Source: Acidobacteria bacterium AH-259-L09 (GTDB lineage: Bacteria; Acidobacteriota; UBA6911; RPQK01). Taken from it: a stretch of 5,074 bases of DNA. Shown one piece after another: positions 1 through 5,074 of this stretch (positions are counted from its first letter, which is position 1; every line of letters begins with the position of its first letter). The DNA is taken from the NCBI GenBank assembly GCA_027717875.1, contig JALLOL010000188.1:1-5074 (forward strand), in the 5' to 3' direction. The notes beneath the pieces are model-generated. The model made no database searches and had not been told where the DNA came from. It was given only the letters and a program-made list of their open reading frames with translations. The translations under genes were made by a program, and so were the position numbers.

Positions 1-58
1 CGTCCTTCAGCGCCAGCGCAATTCCGGGTTCGTCTTCCACCACCAAAATGCGTTTCAT
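1..58 (-). CDS. Response regulator, N-terminal fragment (runs off left edge)
   Basis: Only the first 19 codons are in the window, reading MKRILVVEDEPGIALALKD. This is the classic opening of a receiver domain: a hydrophobic first strand (ILVV) followed by the acidic residues E8 and D9, which help bind Mg2+ near the phosphorylated aspartate. By family knowledge it would accept phosphate from the adjacent histidine kinase. The output domain is outside the window; an OmpR/PhoB type is the likeliest partner for a HisKA kinase but is not shown. The ATG overlaps the kinase TGA as ATGA (positions 58-55), so translation is probably coupled. An AAGGAAG ribosome-binding sequence at 69-63 lies inside the last codons of the kinase. 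Confidence 0.9.
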   Translation of the reverse strand, partial: MKRILVVEDEPGIALALKD

Positions 59-2004
59 TTTTCTTCCTTTCCTACCGGCAACACGATGGTAAAAGTGCTC
101 CCATGGCCCGGCTGGCTTTCAAGGCGGAGTTGGCCGCCGTGGGCCTGAACTATGTGCTGCACCATAGCCAGGCCGATCCCAGTGCCCGTGACGTTTAAAG
201 CCTTGGACAAGGCACCGCGCGCGAATTTTTGGAAGATCTCTTTTTGTTCTTCGCTGGGAATCCCCTGCCCACCGTCGCGCACGCGGCTGGCGAACTGTTC
301 CCCTTGCGGAGCCAGCTCGACGCAGATGGTAGGGCAATCAGGCGAGTACTTGCGTGCATTGTCGAGCAGGTTCCATAAGGCGCGGCTGAGGGCCTCACGG
401 TCGGCGTGGATCATTGGCGCGGGGCTTTCGGCGCTCAGCTCGATGCGATGACTATCGGTCGCAGTTTCCGCCTGAAACTCCTCTACCACGTCCTTGACCA
501 GATCGGTGGGATCTACCGGCTCAAAACAGTACTCCTGTGCACCGGCCTCCATGCGGCCAAAATTCAGCAGGCTTTCCACCAGCCGATGGAGTCGCTCGGT
601 CTCGCGGGCGAGAATCGCGTAGTATTGATGGCGATGTTCTTGGCCGGAGACCACGCCTCCCACCAGTAATTCGATAAGATGGCGCATCGAGGTCAGTGGT
701 GTCCGGAACTCATGCGAGACCGCCGACACGAAATCGGACTGCATGCGGGCCACTGCCAGCTCGCGTGTGACAGAGCGCGCGATGAAGTAACTGCCCGACA
801 GTACCAAGAACGCCATCAGTGCCAGGCCGGCCAGCAGCAACTGTCGGCGCCCGGCCAACTCTACCAGATCCGGGTTAGGACTGGTGCTTACCACGCTCAG
901 AGTCCAGGGCAGTCGTGTGTGGGCCGCCGCCCGTACGGCCTGGTGCTCATCCGCCACGCCGGGCGCTCCCAAAACGTGATGGCCGTCGACGTCGGTCAAG
1001 GTGAGGGCAACCCGGCGACTCTGCCAGATGCTACTCCACTGCGACGCCAGATAGCGGGGACTGGCAACCAGCGCCACCAGCTTCTCCGCAGACCCACGCC
1101 AAAGCACAAGGACGGAGCGGCTATTCACCCAAACACTGCGGCGGCCGCTCAAGCTGGCTTCACCACGCCCAATCACCTGCCACTCTTCCCAAAGCCATTC
1201 CGCTGCAGCGGCAAGCGCGAGAGCCTCCTCAAGGCCCACTTGGGCGTCAGGCTCAAGGCCCAGCCACCGGTGCGCCTCTTGTGAATGGAACTCAAAGGTG
1301 GAGCGATCGATTGGCCAGCGGCCCTGCCGCAGATCGGCATAGAGCGCGGCACCCGCACGCTGCAATTCTGAAACTTGATTCAGTTCCTCCAGTACTCTGC
1401 AGCGGGCCTGTCGAGCCAGAAGTTCTGCCGGTACCTCACCCACCGGCAGGGAGCCGTACTGCGCCAATTCCTTATAGACGGCCAGCGCCTCCTCGTGTTG
1501 GTTATTCTTGCGAAGATTTCGACCCAACCGCACCAGCGCTCCCGCCTGGATGAGCAGATCTTTCGAGCCTGACAGCTCACGAAAAGCGGTGATGGCTTGG
1601 GCGTAGTCCTGCTGCTGGAACTCAAAGGTTTCGGCGGCGGCCCACAGGCTGTTTGCAGGCTCTTTCGTTGCTGGAACAGTGGGTAGATAGGGCAAACTGG
1701 GGTGGGCATCGATATTGTGGGGGGTGAGCTCCACTATCCGTGCATCTTCACCCCACCCGGCGGGAGGTGATGCTGCCCAGGCAGGGAGTTGTTGCTCGAT
1801 TTCGGCTAGACGCCGCTCCAGCGCGGCTGCAATCAGGTCGGCAGCATGTTCAAGCCGCTCCTGGATGCGCTGGGTCTCGAGCGCGCGATCCTGCTCAAGG
1901 ATGCGCCAGCTCAACCAGAGCAGGGCGGTGGCGGGCACAAAGGTGATCGCCAGGAACAGCACTAGCAAATGGCGGGGCGGGCCAAACCAGTTGCGAAAAG
2001 ACAT
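55..2004 (-). CDS. Membrane sensor histidine kinase with a large TPR-like/Cache-like sensor region
   Basis: A 649-residue sensor kinase that should autophosphorylate on histidine and pass the phosphate to the regulator encoded just downstream. Residues about 12-34 form a first membrane helix and 388-409 a second, so about 350 residues lie outside the cytoplasm. That part has a long charged helix (35-75), two convincing TPR-like units (about 117-147 and 150-183) with a weaker third (193-226), and a strand-rich stretch (about 290-375, with TDVDG and LPWTLSVV) that resembles a Cache sensor fold. No HAMP domain is evident: the H-box SHEFRTP (His431) starts only about 20 residues after the second membrane helix. 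The ATPase part has an N-box (NLLDNARKYS, 545-554), G1 (DGGQG, 577-581), F-box (FQKFARG) and G2 (GTGIGL, 607-612), so all catalytic motifs are intact. E432 and T435 beside the histidine fit kinase and phosphatase activity. The ligand is unknown. The ATG at 2004 is the first standard start after an in-frame stop at 2079-2077. Confidence 0.95.
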   Translation of the reverse strand: MSFRNWFGPPRHLLVLFLAITFVPATALLWLSWRILEQDRALETQRIQERLEHAADLIAAALERRLAEIEQQLPAWAASPPAGWGEDARIVELTPHNIDAHPSLPYLPTVPATKEPANSLWAAAETFEFQQQDYAQAITAFRELSGSKDLLIQAGALVRLGRNLRKNNQHEEALAVYKELAQYGSLPVGEVPAELLARQARCRVLEELNQVSELQRAGAALYADLRQGRWPIDRSTFEFHSQEAHRWLGLEPDAQVGLEEALALAAAAEWLWEEWQVIGRGEASLSGRRSVWVNSRSVLVLWRGSAEKLVALVASPRYLASQWSSIWQSRRVALTLTDVDGHHVLGAPGVADEHQAVRAAAHTRLPWTLSVVSTSPNPDLVELAGRRQLLLAGLALMAFLVLSGSYFIARSVTRELAVARMQSDFVSAVSHEFRTPLTSMRHLIELLVGGVVSGQEHRHQYYAILARETERLHRLVESLLNFGRMEAGAQEYCFEPVDPTDLVKDVVEEFQAETATDSHRIELSAESPAPMIHADREALSRALWNLLDNARKYSPDCPTICVELAPQGEQFASRVRDGGQGIPSEEQKEIFQKFARGALSKALNVTGTGIGLAMVQHIVQAHGGQLRLESQPGHGSTFTIVLPVGKEEK

Positions 2005-2021
2005 GTGTTTTGCTCGAATGG

Positions 2022-2033
2022 TCTCCTCCTCCT
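2022..2033 (-). promoter_or_regulatory. Strong but distant Shine-Dalgarno tract of the kinase gene
   Basis: Read on the minus strand this is AGGAGGAGGAGA, an unusually good match to the 16S rRNA anti-SD. It ends 17 bases before the ATG at 2004, farther than the usual 5-10. An in-frame ATT codon at 2019-2017 sits 8 bases after the first AGGAGG, which raises the possibility of a rare ATT start adding five residues (sequence RAKH after the initiator). There is no ATG, GTG or TTG in frame between the upstream stop and the ATG at 2004. Either the ATG is used at long spacing or the ATT is used; sequence alone does not decide. Confidence 0.6.
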
Positions 2034-2049
2034 GGGACGCGTGAACTCC

Positions 2050-2055
2050 ATTATA
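2050..2055 (-). promoter_or_regulatory. -10 element (TATAAT) of the kinase-regulator promoter
   Basis: On the minus strand 2055-2050 is a perfect TATAAT, preceded by TGGC, which is one base off an extended -10 motif. Transcription would start near 2043, giving a leader of about 40 bases that includes the AGGAGG tract. No good -35 hexamer occurs at 16-18 bp spacing (the 17-bp position reads GATCCG). A promoter with a strong -10 and weak -35 often depends on an activator, and a direct repeat lies just upstream at 2087-2104. Confidence 0.55.
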
Positions 2056-2086
2056 GCCAGGAATGTCAGATTCGGATCAGGATTTG

Positions 2087-2104
2087 GTCACGGTTGTGTC
2101 ACGG
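2087..2104 (-). promoter_or_regulatory. Candidate operator: two CCGTGAC repeats, 11 bp apart
   Basis: GTCACGG occurs at 2087-2093 and again at 2098-2104 on the plus strand (CCGTGAC on the minus strand), separated by TTGT, so the period is exactly 11 bp, about one helical turn. TTGG at 2084-2087 and CCAA at 2105-2108 frame the pair. A weaker related heptamer, CCTGATC, follows at 2081-2075 on the minus strand. Head-to-tail repeats of this period are typical of OmpR/PhoB-type regulators. The pair spans roughly -44 to -61 from the predicted kinase start, a usual activator position. Regulation by the neighbouring response regulator is inference. Confidence 0.4.
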
Positions 2105-2114
2105 CCAATGTAGT

Positions 2115-2137
2115 GAGCCACCATGCGGGTGCGGCTC
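2115..2137 (+). other. Small imperfect hairpin in the divergent control region
   Basis: GAGCC at 2115-2119 can pair with GGCTC at 2133-2137, and ACC at 2120-2122 with GGT at 2128-2130, leaving loop ATGCG and a 2-base bulge. It could form in a long parA leader if transcription starts upstream, but no parA promoter is visible. The rest of 2138-2220 holds no convincing promoter or gene. This may be chance pairing. Confidence 0.2.
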
Positions 2138-2220
2138 TAAAGCCTGCTCCTAACATTTCGTGCTGCTTTGGGCCAGCCGAAACGCTAAAAAAGTGGGTGA
2201 GAAACCAGCTCGCCCGGCGG

Positions 2221-2236
2221 TGTTTCACGTGAAACG
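2221..2236. promoter_or_regulatory. parS: parS centromere site
   Basis: The 16-mer TGTTTCACGTGAAACG matches the widespread bacterial parS consensus TGTTTCACGTGAAACA at 15 of 16 positions. Bases 2222-2235 (GTTTCACGTGAAAC) form a perfect 14-bp palindrome. By family knowledge ParB loads here through its helix-turn-helix and then slides along flanking DNA as a CTP-bound clamp, forming the partition complex. The site lies 51 bp before the parA start codon, directly beside the genes for its binding proteins, so it may also mediate ParB control of the operon. Confidence 0.95.
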
Positions 2237-2250
2237 TCTCGCCTGAAACA
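2235..2250. promoter_or_regulatory. Degenerate second parS-like site
   Basis: The 16 bases CGTCTCGCCTGAAACA match the parS consensus at 12 of 16 positions. The right half is nearly intact (TGAAACA at 2244-2250) and the left half is decayed. It is offset 14 bp from the strong site, sharing two bases with it. It may be a weak or half ParB site, or a decayed duplicate. Affinity cannot be judged from sequence. Confidence 0.4.
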
Positions 2251-2287
2251 TGTCGGGTCCTGGTGATACGTTAAGCGTCCGATCCCG

Positions 2288-3103
2288 ATGGTAAAGACGA
2301 TCGCTATTGCCAACCAGAAAGGGGGTGTGGGGAAGACCACCACCGCCATTAATCTTGGCGCTTCACTGGCTGCAGCGGATTTGCGTGTTTTGGTGGTCGA
2401 TCTTGATCCTCAGGGAAATTCGACCTCGGGGCTGGGGCTGGATAAAAATCAACTTCAGGCCTCGGTCCACGACGTTCTAAGTGGCCAGATGGATCCAGCT
2501 TCGGCCACCTGCTCGACTGAGCTGGACTCTTTTGACATCCTCCCCGCCAATCGAGAGCTCATTGGGGCAACCATCGGCTTGCTGGAAGCTGTCAATCGAG
2601 AGTTCTGCCTCAAGCAGGCTCTAAAGCCCCTGACCGCGCGCTATGACTTTATCCTCATCGATTGTCCCCCTTCTTTGGGGATCCTCACCATCAACGCCCT
2701 GGTAGCTGCCGACTCGCTGCTGATCCCCATCCAGTGTGAGTATTTTGCTCTTGAAGGTCTTTCCGACCTGATGGGCACCATCACCCGCGTTCGGCAGGGC
2801 TTGAACCCAAAATTGTCCATTGAGGGCATTTTACTGACAATGTACGACGAACGGCTGAATCTTTGTGGTCAAATCCGAGAAAATGTCAGGGAACACCTCG
2901 GGAACCAGGTTTTTCGGACCATCATTCCCCGCAACGTTCGTCTAGCAGAGTCCCCCAGTTTTGGTAAGCCCATTTTGCTCTACGATATCCGCTCCAAAGG
3001 AGCAAACAGTTACTTGCAGCTGGCCCGTGAAATTTTGGCGAAAATAGCAGCCAGTCCGGCGGAGCTAACCCTAAAATCCAATCCCATAGGATTACGCCCA
3101 TGA
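2288..3103 (+). CDS. parA: Chromosome-partitioning ATPase ParA (Soj family)
   Basis: A 271-residue Walker-type ATPase that binds nucleoid DNA as an ATP-bound dimer and is stimulated by ParB-parS complexes to move origins apart. The deviant Walker A motif KGGVGKTT is at residues 11-18, with signature lysine K11 and catalytic K16. Walker A' (DLDPQGN) is at 38-44 and Walker B ([10 protein letters not shown]125) at 121-129. Conserved family stretches follow, including [12 protein letters not shown] (147-158) and a [15 protein letters not shown] segment (214-228). Length is slightly above the usual 250-260 because of a short tail after residue 250. The ATG is the only start after an in-frame TGA at 2264-2266, and [13 protein letters not shown] is the normal family N-terminus. 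No Shine-Dalgarno sequence is visible within 15 bases. The stop overlaps the parB start as ATGA. No defect is seen. Confidence 0.97.
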   Translation: MVKTIAIANQKGGVGKTTTAINLGASLAAADLRVLVVDLDPQGNSTSGLGLDKNQLQASVHDVLSGQMDPASATCSTELDSFDILPANRELIGATIGLLEAVNREFCLKQALKPLTARYDFILIDCPPSLGILTINALVAADSLLIPIQCEYFALEGLSDLMGTITRVRQGLNPKLSIEGILLTMYDERLNLCGQIRENVREHLGNQVFRTIIPRNVRLAESPSFGKPILLYDIRSKGANSYLQLAREILAKIAASPAELTLKSNPIGLRP

Positions 3104-3939
3104 AAAGACAAGCACTTGGAAGAGGCCTGGATGTCTTATTGCCGCAAACAGCCGTGCCCAGCACAGCGCTGCTTGAGCTGGATCTCGACCAGATCCAGCC
3201 CAACACGCTTCAGCCTCGCATAAAATTTGAGGTGCAAAAGCTAGAAGAGTTGGCTGCCTCTATTAAAGAAAACGGGGTCTTGCAACCCATCGTGGTGCGG
3301 CAAAGTGAGAATGGCTACGAGATTGTGGCTGGGGAGCGTCGCTGGCGGGCCGCTCAAAAAGCGAGTTTGGACCGCATCCCGGCAATTGTGCAAGATGTAT
3401 CTGACGAAAGGATGCTGGAGATAGCTTTGGTCGAGAACATTCAGCGGGATGAGTTGAACCCTATTGAAGAAGCCCACGCCTATGAACTGTTAGTAGAACA
3501 GTTTAGCCTCACGCAGGAAGAAATTGCCCGCCGTGTGGGCCGCAGTCGTACAGCAATCACCAACACGCTCCGCCTTCTCCGCTTGCCGCGAGCCATCCAA
3601 GAAAGAGTACTCAATGGTGAAATCTCAATGGGCCACGCCCGCGCCCTGCTCCCCCTCCCCACACCGGAACAAATTCCTTTGGCTCAACAAATTGTCGCTC
3701 GCGGCCTCTCGGTTCGAGAGGTGGAACGGCGCGTGCAACGTTACCAGAACCCTTCAAAACCACGGCCAGTACTCAAAGATGCCAATGTCCGAGCGGCCGA
3801 ACAAAAACTGGAAGAGCACTGGAAGACCCACGTTGAGATTCGAGGCCACGGCACCCGGGGCCAAATCGTGCTTCACTTTCATTCCTCAGAAGAATTGGAC
3901 CGGCTTCACGAGACACTCCTCTCCTGCCCACAAGCCTGA
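3100..3939 (+). CDS. parB: Chromosome-partitioning protein ParB (Spo0J family), CTP-dependent clamp
   Basis: A 279-residue ParB that recognises parS and stimulates ParA. Residues 2-14 ([13 protein letters not shown]) are the usual N-terminal ParA-contact segment. The CTP-binding domain follows, with LQPR (37-40), GVLQPIVVR (59-67), the GERRWRAAQ box (78-86) and [14 protein letters not shown] (112-125). A helix-turn-helix at about 137-159 ([13 protein letters not shown] then [10 protein letters not shown]) reads parS. The last 50 or so residues form the dimerisation domain, including [10 protein letters not shown] (251-260). Length and motifs are typical and complete. The ATG overlaps the parA stop (ATGA), with AGGA at 3088-3091 eight bases upstream as a modest ribosome-binding site, so it is cotranscribed and probably coupled with parA. 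A near-consensus parS lies just upstream of the operon. Confidence 0.97.
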   Translation: MKRQALGRGLDVLLPQTAVPSTALLELDLDQIQPNTLQPRIKFEVQKLEELAASIKENGVLQPIVVRQSENGYEIVAGERRWRAAQKASLDRIPAIVQDVSDERMLEIALVENIQRDELNPIEEAHAYELLVEQFSLTQEEIARRVGRSRTAITNTLRLLRLPRAIQERVLNGEISMGHARALLPLPTPEQIPLAQQIVARGLSVREVERRVQRYQNPSKPRPVLKDANVRAAEQKLEEHWKTHVEIRGHGTRGQIVLHFHSSEELDRLHETLLSCPQA

Positions 3940-3990
3940 AAGTAAAATCGCTTTTGGCCAACATTTCCGAGAACTTCAGAAGAAGAACAG

Positions 3991-4020
3991 GGTTAGGCCG
4001 GCGCCCGATCCGGCCTAACC
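3991..4020. terminator. Strong hairpin after parB, probable terminator
   Basis: GGTTAGGCCGG (3991-4001) pairs perfectly with CCGGCCTAACC (4010-4020) around the 8-base loop CGCCCGAT. It sits 51 bases after the parB stop, between convergent genes, so it may end transcription from either side. Neither strand has a T-run next to it, so it is not a textbook intrinsic terminator; it could be a U-less terminator, an mRNA 3'-end stabiliser, or simply a palindromic repeat. A small GGGC/GCCC hairpin with loop TAATT follows at 4022-4034. Confidence 0.5.
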
Positions 4021-4086
4021 AGGGCTAATTGCCCGGCACCATCCACGCTATCGCCAAAGTGTGGCGGGTTCTTGCAGCCCGGGTTC

Positions 4087-4107
4087 GGGCGAGCCGGCGG
4101 CTCGCCC
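4087..4107. repeat. GC-rich palindrome (9-bp stem, 3-base loop)
   Basis: GGGCGAGCC at 4087-4095 and GGCTCGCCC at 4099-4107 are exact inverted repeats around GGC. No T-run follows on either strand. Directly after it GAACAAT occurs twice (4112-4118 and 4123-4129) with an 11-bp period. A further hairpin with one G-T pair is possible at 4043-4064 (CCACGC with GTGTGG). The cluster resembles the REP-like palindromes scattered between genes in many genomes, but copy number cannot be seen from one window. Confidence 0.5.
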
Positions 4108-4131
4108 CTACGAACAATTTGTGAACAATGC

Positions 4132-4154
4132 CGGCTAAGGTTGCGGCTAGGTTG
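4132..4154. repeat. Tandem duplication, 12 + 11 bases
   Basis: CGGCTAAGGTTG (4132-4143) is followed at once by CGGCTAGGTTG (4144-4154), the same unit lacking one A. It looks like a small slippage duplication in non-coding DNA. No function is apparent. Confidence 0.6.
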
Positions 4155-4171
4155 GAAGGTCGGACCACCAA

Positions 4172-4207
4172 GTTGAACTTTCAACCTTCAGCTTTCCAAC
4201 TTTCAAC
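4172..4207 (-). repeat. Degenerate heptamer repeat (GTTGAAA-like)
   Basis: On the minus strand, from 4207 to 4172, the sequence splits into GTTGAAA, GTTGGAAA, GCTGAAG, GTTGAAA and GTTCAAC, five consecutive variants of one 7-8 base unit. It begins four bases after the mnmE stop codon. Parts can also fold: GTTGAA 4172-4177 with TTCAAC 4180-4185, and outer GTTGGAA 4151-4157 with TTCCAAC 4194-4200. It may be an expanding or decaying simple repeat, or part of the mnmE 3' end structure. Confidence 0.6.
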
Positions 4208-4211
4208 TCTC

Positions 4212-5074
4212 TTACTTCCCGATGCAGAAGGTGGAAAAGATCTGCTGCAAAATGTCCTCGACGGTTGTCTCCCCCGTGATTTCTGCTATTGCATCGAGAG
4301 CCTTGCGGAAGTCATAGAGAGGAAATTCCTCGCTCATCCCGGAGTGATAAGATGCGATGCCCGCTTGCAGATGGTTGCGCGCAACCTCTATACAGCGTTT
4401 ATGCCGGATGCTTGTGATCAAGGCGCCCTCTTTTTCGAGTTCCCGATCGGGAGTTACGACTTTTAAAAGAGCGCTTCTCAGATCATCCAGGTGCGTCCCC
4501 TTCAGCGCAGAGACACTAACCGAGGCCGCACAGCTTTGCTCGACCTCCTGAGGAATCTTCACCTGTGACGGAAGATCCTCCTTGTTGAGCACCAAAACAC
4601 AAGGATACTCCTGGACTAGCCTCCAGACACAATAGTCCTCCTCATCAAACGGCCTTGTCCGATCCACTACAAAAAGCACCGCGTCAGATTCACGTAAGTA
4701 CTGCAGCGACTTCTGGACTCCCAGATGTTCAACCCGATCTTTCACCTCGCGAATCCCCGCGGTATCGGCAAGGCGTGTCGGAATCCCCTCCAGGTCAATT
4801 GTCTCCGTCAAGGCGTCACGTGTGGTCCCGGGAACATCGGTCACAATTGCCCGGTCATCTCGTAATAAACCGTTGAAAAGGCTTGATTTACCAGCATTTG
4901 GCTTGCCGGCAATGGCGGCTTTGATCCCCTCTTGGACAATTCTTCCTAAACGGAAACTCTCTTCCAACTTTTCGAGTTGTTGGTCCACTTTTTCCAAAGA
5001 GCCCATCAGTTGCTCGCGGGCTTCGGGCTTCACATCATCCTCTACAAACTCCACAGCTGTTTCCATATGACACA
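4212..5074 (-). CDS. mnmE: tRNA uridine-5-carboxymethylaminomethyl modification GTPase MnmE (C-terminal part)
   Basis: This is the C-terminal 287 or so codons of MnmE (about 450-460 residues when complete). The reading frame stays open to the right edge, so the N-terminal tetrahydrofolate-binding domain is outside. MnmE with MnmG modifies uridine 34 of certain tRNAs. Counting from the first Met in the window (5066): helical-domain residues come first, then G1 GKPNAGKS (54-61), G2 TTRD (81-84), G3 DTAG (101-104), G4 NKED (161-164) and G5 SAL (186-188). The closing helical part contains KALDAIAEITGETT, and the protein ends in FCIGK, with the family's catalytic cysteine at 281. That Met is not the start: the codons before it continue the family alignment (His-Met-Glu-Thr-Ala-Val-Glu-Phe matches the region VEAAIDF of E. 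coli MnmE). The gene is convergent with parAB. No defect is seen in the visible part. Confidence 0.96.
   Translation of the reverse strand, partial: CHMETAVEFVEDDVKPEAREQLMGSLEKVDQQLEKLEESFRLGRIVQEGIKAAIAGKPNAGKSSLFNGLLRDDRAIVTDVPGTTRDALTETIDLEGIPTRLADTAGIREVKDRVEHLGVQKSLQYLRESDAVLFVVDRTRPFDEEDYCVWRLVQEYPCVLVLNKEDLPSQVKIPQEVEQSCAASVSVSALKGTHLDDLRSALLKVVTPDRELEKEGALITSIRHKRCIEVARNHLQAGIASYHSGMSEEFPLYDFRKALDAIAEITGETTVEDILQQIFSTFCIGK

Noticed and set aside
679..1284. 201-codon open frame on the plus strand opposite the kinase gene
   Set aside because: It lies wholly antisense to a kinase with intact motifs. Its product is rich in R, Q, H and P and shows no recognisable domain, as expected for a shadow frame in GC-rich DNA.
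2064..2069. CTGACA (minus strand) as the -35 of the kinase promoter
   Set aside because: It resembles TTGACA but lies only 8 bp from the TATAAT, far short of the required 16-18 bp.
2151..2156. TAACAT as a parA -10 element
   Set aside because: Four of six bases match, but there is no -35-like hexamer at 16-18 bp spacing (the 17-bp position reads GGTGCG).
1969..2232. 87-codon plus-strand frame across the kinase start and the intergenic region
   Set aside because: It overlaps the kinase start, its promoter and most of parS, and its product shows no family resemblance.
3524..4018. 164-codon plus-strand frame inside and after parB
   Set aside because: It is a shifted frame of parB; the parB frame carries all conserved motifs and a normal C-terminus.
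4128..4466. 112-codon plus-strand frame opposite the end of mnmE
   Set aside because: It is antisense to the conserved MnmE C-terminus and begins inside the repeat region.
4812..4827. CACGTG core inside mnmE as another parS
   Set aside because: Only about 8 of 16 consensus positions match and the right arm is absent; it is explained by coding sequence.
5064..5066. ATG as the start of a 284-residue GTPase
   Set aside because: The frame stays open to the window edge, and the residues before and after it align with the middle of MnmE, so it is an internal methionine.

Overview
The window looks like an ordinary chromosomal segment of a free-living, Gram-negative-type bacterium with mid-50s % G+C (judged by eye). 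It carries the chromosome-partitioning pair parA-parB with an adjacent parS site, the tRNA-modification GTPase gene mnmE, and a two-component system. The histidine kinase sequence and the short degenerate and palindromic repeats after parB remind me of Acidobacteriota. That placement is an impression, not something the sequence proves. parAB, parS and mnmE together suggest the neighbourhood of the replication origin.

Layout. Positions 1-2004 (minus strand) hold a membrane histidine kinase gene, followed with a 4-base overlap by the first 19 codons of a response regulator gene that runs off the left edge. Positions 2005-2287 are a divergent control region. For the kinase it holds a perfect TATAAT, a strong Shine-Dalgarno tract and an 11-bp-period direct repeat that could be a regulator site. 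On the parA side it holds a near-consensus parS with a second, degenerate copy directly beside it. Positions 2288-3939 (plus strand) are parA and parB, overlapping by 4 bases. Positions 3940-4211 are a non-coding gap between convergent genes, with a strong 11-bp hairpin, a 9-bp GC-rich palindrome, a 12/11-base tandem duplication and a degenerate heptamer repeat. Positions 4212-5074 (minus strand) are the C-terminal 287 or so codons of mnmE, which continues past the right edge.

How the parts work together. By family knowledge, ParB binds parS, spreads as a CTP-dependent clamp and stimulates the ParA ATPase to segregate newly replicated origins. A parS about 40 bp before parA could also let ParB influence its own operon. 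The kinase and regulator form a separate signalling unit, and their stimulus cannot be read from sequence. MnmE acts with MnmG to modify wobble uridine 34 in certain tRNAs; it often lies near parAB because of conserved origin-region gene order rather than shared function.

I see no clearly new biological system. The less routine items are the kinase's sensor region (TPR-like repeats plus a Cache-like segment, no HAMP), the tandem parS arrangement, the candidate self-regulatory operator, and the small repeats between parB and mnmE.
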